Below are positions 14,968 through 16,703 of a stretch of 16,703 nucleotides of DNA, piece after piece. The position numbers were made by a program, and so were the translations under genes. How positions within the stretch are numbered: the first letter of the stretch is position 1; every line of letters starts with the position of its first letter. This DNA is from Methanobacterium_D oryzae (GTDB taxonomy: Archaea > Methanobacteriota > Methanobacteria > Methanobacteriales > Methanobacteriaceae): assembly GCF_050433505.1 (NCBI RefSeq), contig NZ_JBNPXC010000004.1:1-16703 (forward strand), written 5' to 3'. Under the pieces are notes generated by a model that saw only the letters and a list, made by a program, of their open reading frames with translations, searched no databases and was not told the DNA's origin.

Positions 14968-15492
14968 TTAGTGTAATTTAGATTTTTTTAGCTCAGTACA
15001 TGTTTCGCAGTATGGATCTCCCCTGCACATTGCTTTGGTGATTCTTTGAGTATATTTAGGATTTAAATTTTCTACAGTTGATTTGTTTTGTGCTACACAG
15101 TGATCAAAAAGGAATTCTGTATCAACTTCCATTTCTCGTGCTCTATTTAATACAGGACAACCAGTTATATGAGTTTGCACTTGATCAGAAGATGATTTTA
15201 CTGTTTCATATTTAAGTTCGGGTCCAAGAAGTATTTTTGAAGCTATTGATTGAGTATTATCCACATCTTCAGCAGTTTCATAGGGTAATCCAAGTTCTTT
15301 TGCCATGTTACTGATTTGTTTACCACTTTCAATTCTTAACTCAAAATCAGCGGCTTCTAACATTGGTTCTATTTTTTTATATTTTTCGCCTAATACTGCT
15401 CTGTAAACTCTTTCTTGGGCGAAAGGCATTGCACTTGCTGATTTAGCTGCAATTTCCCATCTTAATTCTGCAGGAATATTTTCTATATTCAT
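14968..15492 (-). CDS. Cys-rich protein, possibly ATC-hydrolase-like family
   Basis: A 174-aa soluble protein with a helical N-terminal half and a C-terminal half carrying ordered cysteines: Cys112 (TGCPV), His131-Cys132 (DHCVA), Cys156 (AMCRGDPYC), Cys162 and Cys165. The order of an isolated C, a second C about 20 residues on, then a Gly-Asp-x2-Cys motif resembles proteins annotated as L-2-amino-thiazoline-4-carboxylic acid hydrolase-like, found in many anaerobes and usually without known function. I offer that as a family resemblance only. The CRGDPYCETC ending could also bind metal. A strong AGGAGGT site 7 nt before the ATG fixes the start. It follows the FxLYD-type gene by 24 nt on the same strand, so the two are probably cotranscribed. 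Confidence 0.6.
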   Translation of the reverse strand: MNIENIPAELRWEIAAKSASAMPFAQERVYRAVLGEKYKKIEPMLEAADFELRIESGKQISNMAKELGLPYETAEDVDNTQSIASKILLGPELKYETVKSSSDQVQTHITGCPVLNRAREMEVDTEFLFDHCVAQNKSTVENLNPKYTQRITKAMCRGDPYCETCTELKKSKLH

Positions 15493-15512
15493 AATATTTA
15501 CCTCCTGTTTTT

Positions 15513-15533
15513 AATATTATTTAAAATAATATT
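15513..15533. repeat. 21-bp palindrome over the stop codon of the FxLYD-type gene
   Basis: Two exact 10-bp arms (AATATTATTT and its reverse complement) around a single A. It covers the last four codons and stop of the upstream gene and reaches to about 13 nt before the AGGAGGT site of the next. An A-run, not a T-run, follows on the coding strand, so it is not a usual terminator. All bases are A or T, which raises the odds of chance. Confidence 0.5.
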
Positions 15534-15930
15534 CTAATTTGTAAGAATGTGGGGTCATTGATCCTTGATATGGAATCTCAAAATCTCTAATTTGACCTGG
15601 AGAAATATCTTTTAAACTAGCAGAAGTTGAATATAGTAAATTCTCATTTTTATCAAAGAAATAAACAGTAATTGTAGAATAAAGAACTTTATTAGATCCA
15701 ATATTTTTCGCCTGACCTTTGACCACCCAATTATTTAAAATTGTTTTTGTCAATTGATCATTTAGAATTTTAAGATTTTCATCAGAGGAATTATCATTTG
15801 AAATCATTGAACGTAAATTATTTTGATCTATGACTAGATTTGATTCGTCATTTAAGTTTGTAAATCCATAAATAGTAATTAAAGCAAATAAAGCTACTAC
15901 ACTTAAACAGAGAAATTCTATACTTCGCAA
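15517..15930 (-). CDS. Membrane-anchored FxLYD-type domain protein, TTG start
   Basis: A 137-aa protein with one N-terminal membrane helix (about residues 6-23, no lipobox) and a globular outer part. Residues 67-137 (WVVKGQAKNIGSNKV, ITVYFFDKNENLL, LKDISPGQIRDFEIPY) match the pattern of FxLYD-type beta-sandwich domains: a G-x-A/V-x-N strand, a strand ending in F-x-D, a loop with SPG, then a strand with F-x-I. The part between anchor and domain is polar and Asn/Asp-rich. Such domains sit on the outer face of the cytoplasmic membrane; their ligand is unknown. There is no ATG near the start; the TTG at 15930 has a strong AGAGGAG site 8 nt upstream and is accepted. It is probably cotranscribed with the Cys-rich gene. 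Confidence 0.7.
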   Translation of the reverse strand: MRSIEFLCLSVVALFALITIYGFTNLNDESNLVIDQNNLRSMISNDNSSDENLKILNDQLTKTILNNWVVKGQAKNIGSNKVLYSTITVYFFDKNENLLYSTSASLKDISPGQIRDFEIPYQGSMTPHSYKLEYYFK

Positions 15931-15938
15931 AGGTATAA

Positions 15939-15945
15939 CTCCTCT
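15939..15945 (-). promoter_or_regulatory. Ribosome binding site supporting a TTG start
   Basis: AGAGGAG on the minus strand, 8 nt before TTG at 15928-15930. No in-frame ATG or GTG lies nearby, so this site decides the start. Confidence 0.7.
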
Positions 15946-16059
15946 ATACTATAGTAGTTATTATATAGTTAATAGTATTAATAATTTATTAATAAGTATT
16001 AAATTTATGTTAATCAATTCAAATTGATAGATAAAAAAAAAACAAATGTATTCAGTTAG
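15946..16059. promoter_or_regulatory. Dyad-rich divergent control region
   Basis: The spacer between the FxLYD-type gene (minus) and the PIN gene (plus) holds three exact dyads: TACTATAGTA (15947-15956), a 19-bp palindrome with 9-bp arms and central T (15976-15994), and ATCAATT-CA-AATTGAT (16013-16028). Direct repeats AGTATTAA (15974-15981 and 15995-16002) start 21 bp apart, two helical turns, around the 19-bp palindrome. Both promoters must lie here, but the sequence is so AT-rich that I cannot place TATA boxes with confidence. The dyads are operator candidates. Confidence 0.4.
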
Positions 16060-16074
16060 AAGGATGATTACAAA

Positions 16075-16542
16075 ATGAAATCTGATGAATATAATTCAAA
16101 TATAAGAATCCTACCAGATATTTGTGTTTTAATATCGCATACTCTTTCAAGGGTGATAGAATTAGGATTTTTAGAAGGATTTGAAATATTAATTCCAGAC
16201 TCGGTAGAATATATTGTCCAGATATTATGTGAAGGAAGTTTACAAGCAGGATTCTACAACGAAATAGACAAATTGAAAGAATTAGAAGCAGAAAGAAAAA
16301 TTGATATCCTTCATTGTAATTATGAAATTCCCATTTTTAAAACTAAAAAAGAACTCATAGATCATGAAGATGATTTAATTCTTGAAATTGCCATTATAAC
16401 AAATTCAATACTTTTTACATCAGATAAAGGCTTAAGAGATAAAGCAATATCAATAAAGCAGCCCATTATTTATTTTCCAGGTAAATATCAAAAAAATATC
16501 AAAGATATTTACATGAACTTTAAACAAATAGATTTCTTTTAG
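16075..16542 (+). CDS. Stand-alone PIN-domain protein, PIN-ATPase N-terminal type
   Basis: A 155-aa PIN-like fold of the kind found at the N-terminus of archaeal PIN-KH ATPases, here without the ATPase. Matching segments are ILPDICVLI (Asp15, first metal position), a helix plus GFEILIPDSV strand (35-44), EGSLQAGFYNEIDKLKEL (53-70), DDLILEIA (Asp99/Asp100), and FTSDKGLRDKA (Asp117, Asp122). In the active family the strand after IVPEAV is followed by a conserved acidic residue (AELE-like). Here it reads EYIVQ, so the second metal position is absent or moved to Glu45. It could be a ribonuclease or an inactive binder. No antitoxin-like small gene lies beside it, which argues against a VapBC pair. 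AAGGATGA (16060-16067) supports the ATG. Confidence 0.65.
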   Translation: MKSDEYNSNIRILPDICVLISHTLSRVIELGFLEGFEILIPDSVEYIVQILCEGSLQAGFYNEIDKLKELEAERKIDILHCNYEIPIFKTKKELIDHEDDLILEIAIITNSILFTSDKGLRDKAISIKQPIIYFPGKYQKNIKDIYMNFKQIDFF

Positions 16543-16703
16543 TTAATTGAATATGAAAAAATAGGTGCTAGTTTGTTTGTAGTATAATGTCTATTCAATT
16601 GCAATAAATTCTATTTATTTTGTAAGAATAGAAGAGTTGAGTATAGTATGCGCTGAGGTGCAAAGAGAAATCTTATGACCTTTGTGCAGTAATTTCAAAT
16701 TAA
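16543..16703. other. Right-edge region with no supported gene
   Basis: No ATG-started frame of useful length on either strand. On the minus strand one frame stays open from the edge (16701) to a TAA at 16615-16617, 28 codons that I do not recognise; it could be the end of a gene beyond the window. Bases 16646-16690 are about 44 percent GC, higher than the surroundings, and contain an imperfect inverted repeat (TGCAAAG against CTTTGTGCA). Confidence 0.4.

Noticed and set aside
16075..16542. VapBC toxin-antitoxin pair
   Set aside because: The PIN protein resembles the PIN-ATPase type rather than VapC, and no small antitoxin-like gene lies just upstream or downstream.
16640..16690. C/D box small RNA or tRNA at the right edge
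   Set aside because: A CTGA is present, but no RTGATGA box lies at a suitable distance, and no tRNA cloverleaf or T-loop consensus is visible.

Overview
The window looks like chromosomal DNA of a methanogenic euryarchaeon, most likely a Methanobacterium-like member of the Methanobacteriales. This rests on gene content and signals, not a database match. The HerA/NurA/Mre11/Rad50 end-processing set and a RecJ-like DHH protein with DnaJ-type zinc fingers and an S1 domain are archaeal hallmarks. Promoters look like archaeal TATA boxes, terminators are oligo-T tracts, ribosome binding sites are GGAG/GGTGA-type, base composition is AT-rich, and the rubrerythrin/superoxide reductase pair suits a strict anaerobe.

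Left third (1-6.8 kb, all minus strand): the 5' end of a DASS/SLC13-type anion transporter runs off the left edge. Next comes a compact operon transcribed nurA, herA, mre11, rad50, with junctions of 13, 6 and 0 nt. These proteins bind and resect DNA double-strand breaks ahead of RadA-mediated recombination. A TATA-like promoter precedes nurA, and about 280 nt of gene-free DNA with an inverted repeat separates it from the next unit.

Middle (7.0-12.5 kb): two minus-strand genes encode a 14-helix MFS exporter and an FAD oxidoreductase fused to a Rieske [2Fe-2S] domain. On the plus strand follow a possible 44-codon membrane peptide, a 96-aa orphan protein, a rubrerythrin plus two-iron superoxide reductase (desulfoferrodoxin) operon for oxidative defence, and a predicted lipoprotein.

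Right third (12.5-16.7 kb): a run of four closely spaced hairpins lies directly upstream of the RecJ-like DHH gene, and its last hairpin includes that gene's Shine-Dalgarno sequence. The gene converges through a bidirectional terminator on a minus-strand pair: a membrane-anchored FxLYD-type protein with a TTG start, followed by a Cys-rich protein resembling the ATC-hydrolase-like family. Across a palindrome-rich divergent region is a stand-alone PIN-domain protein of the PIN-ATPase N-terminal type. The last 160 nt hold no gene I can support and include a patch of higher GC at the edge.

Several genes have an in-frame GTG or TTG inside or ahead of their own ribosome binding site. I chose the internal ATG for nurA, the MFS gene, the Rieske oxidoreductase and the lipoprotein, and kept TTG only for the FxLYD gene. 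The most unusual signals are the hairpin array with its possible pairing switch, the Asn-to-Ser change in the third metal motif of Mre11, and the dyad-rich control region at 15.93-16.07 kb. I did not find a clearly new multi-gene system.
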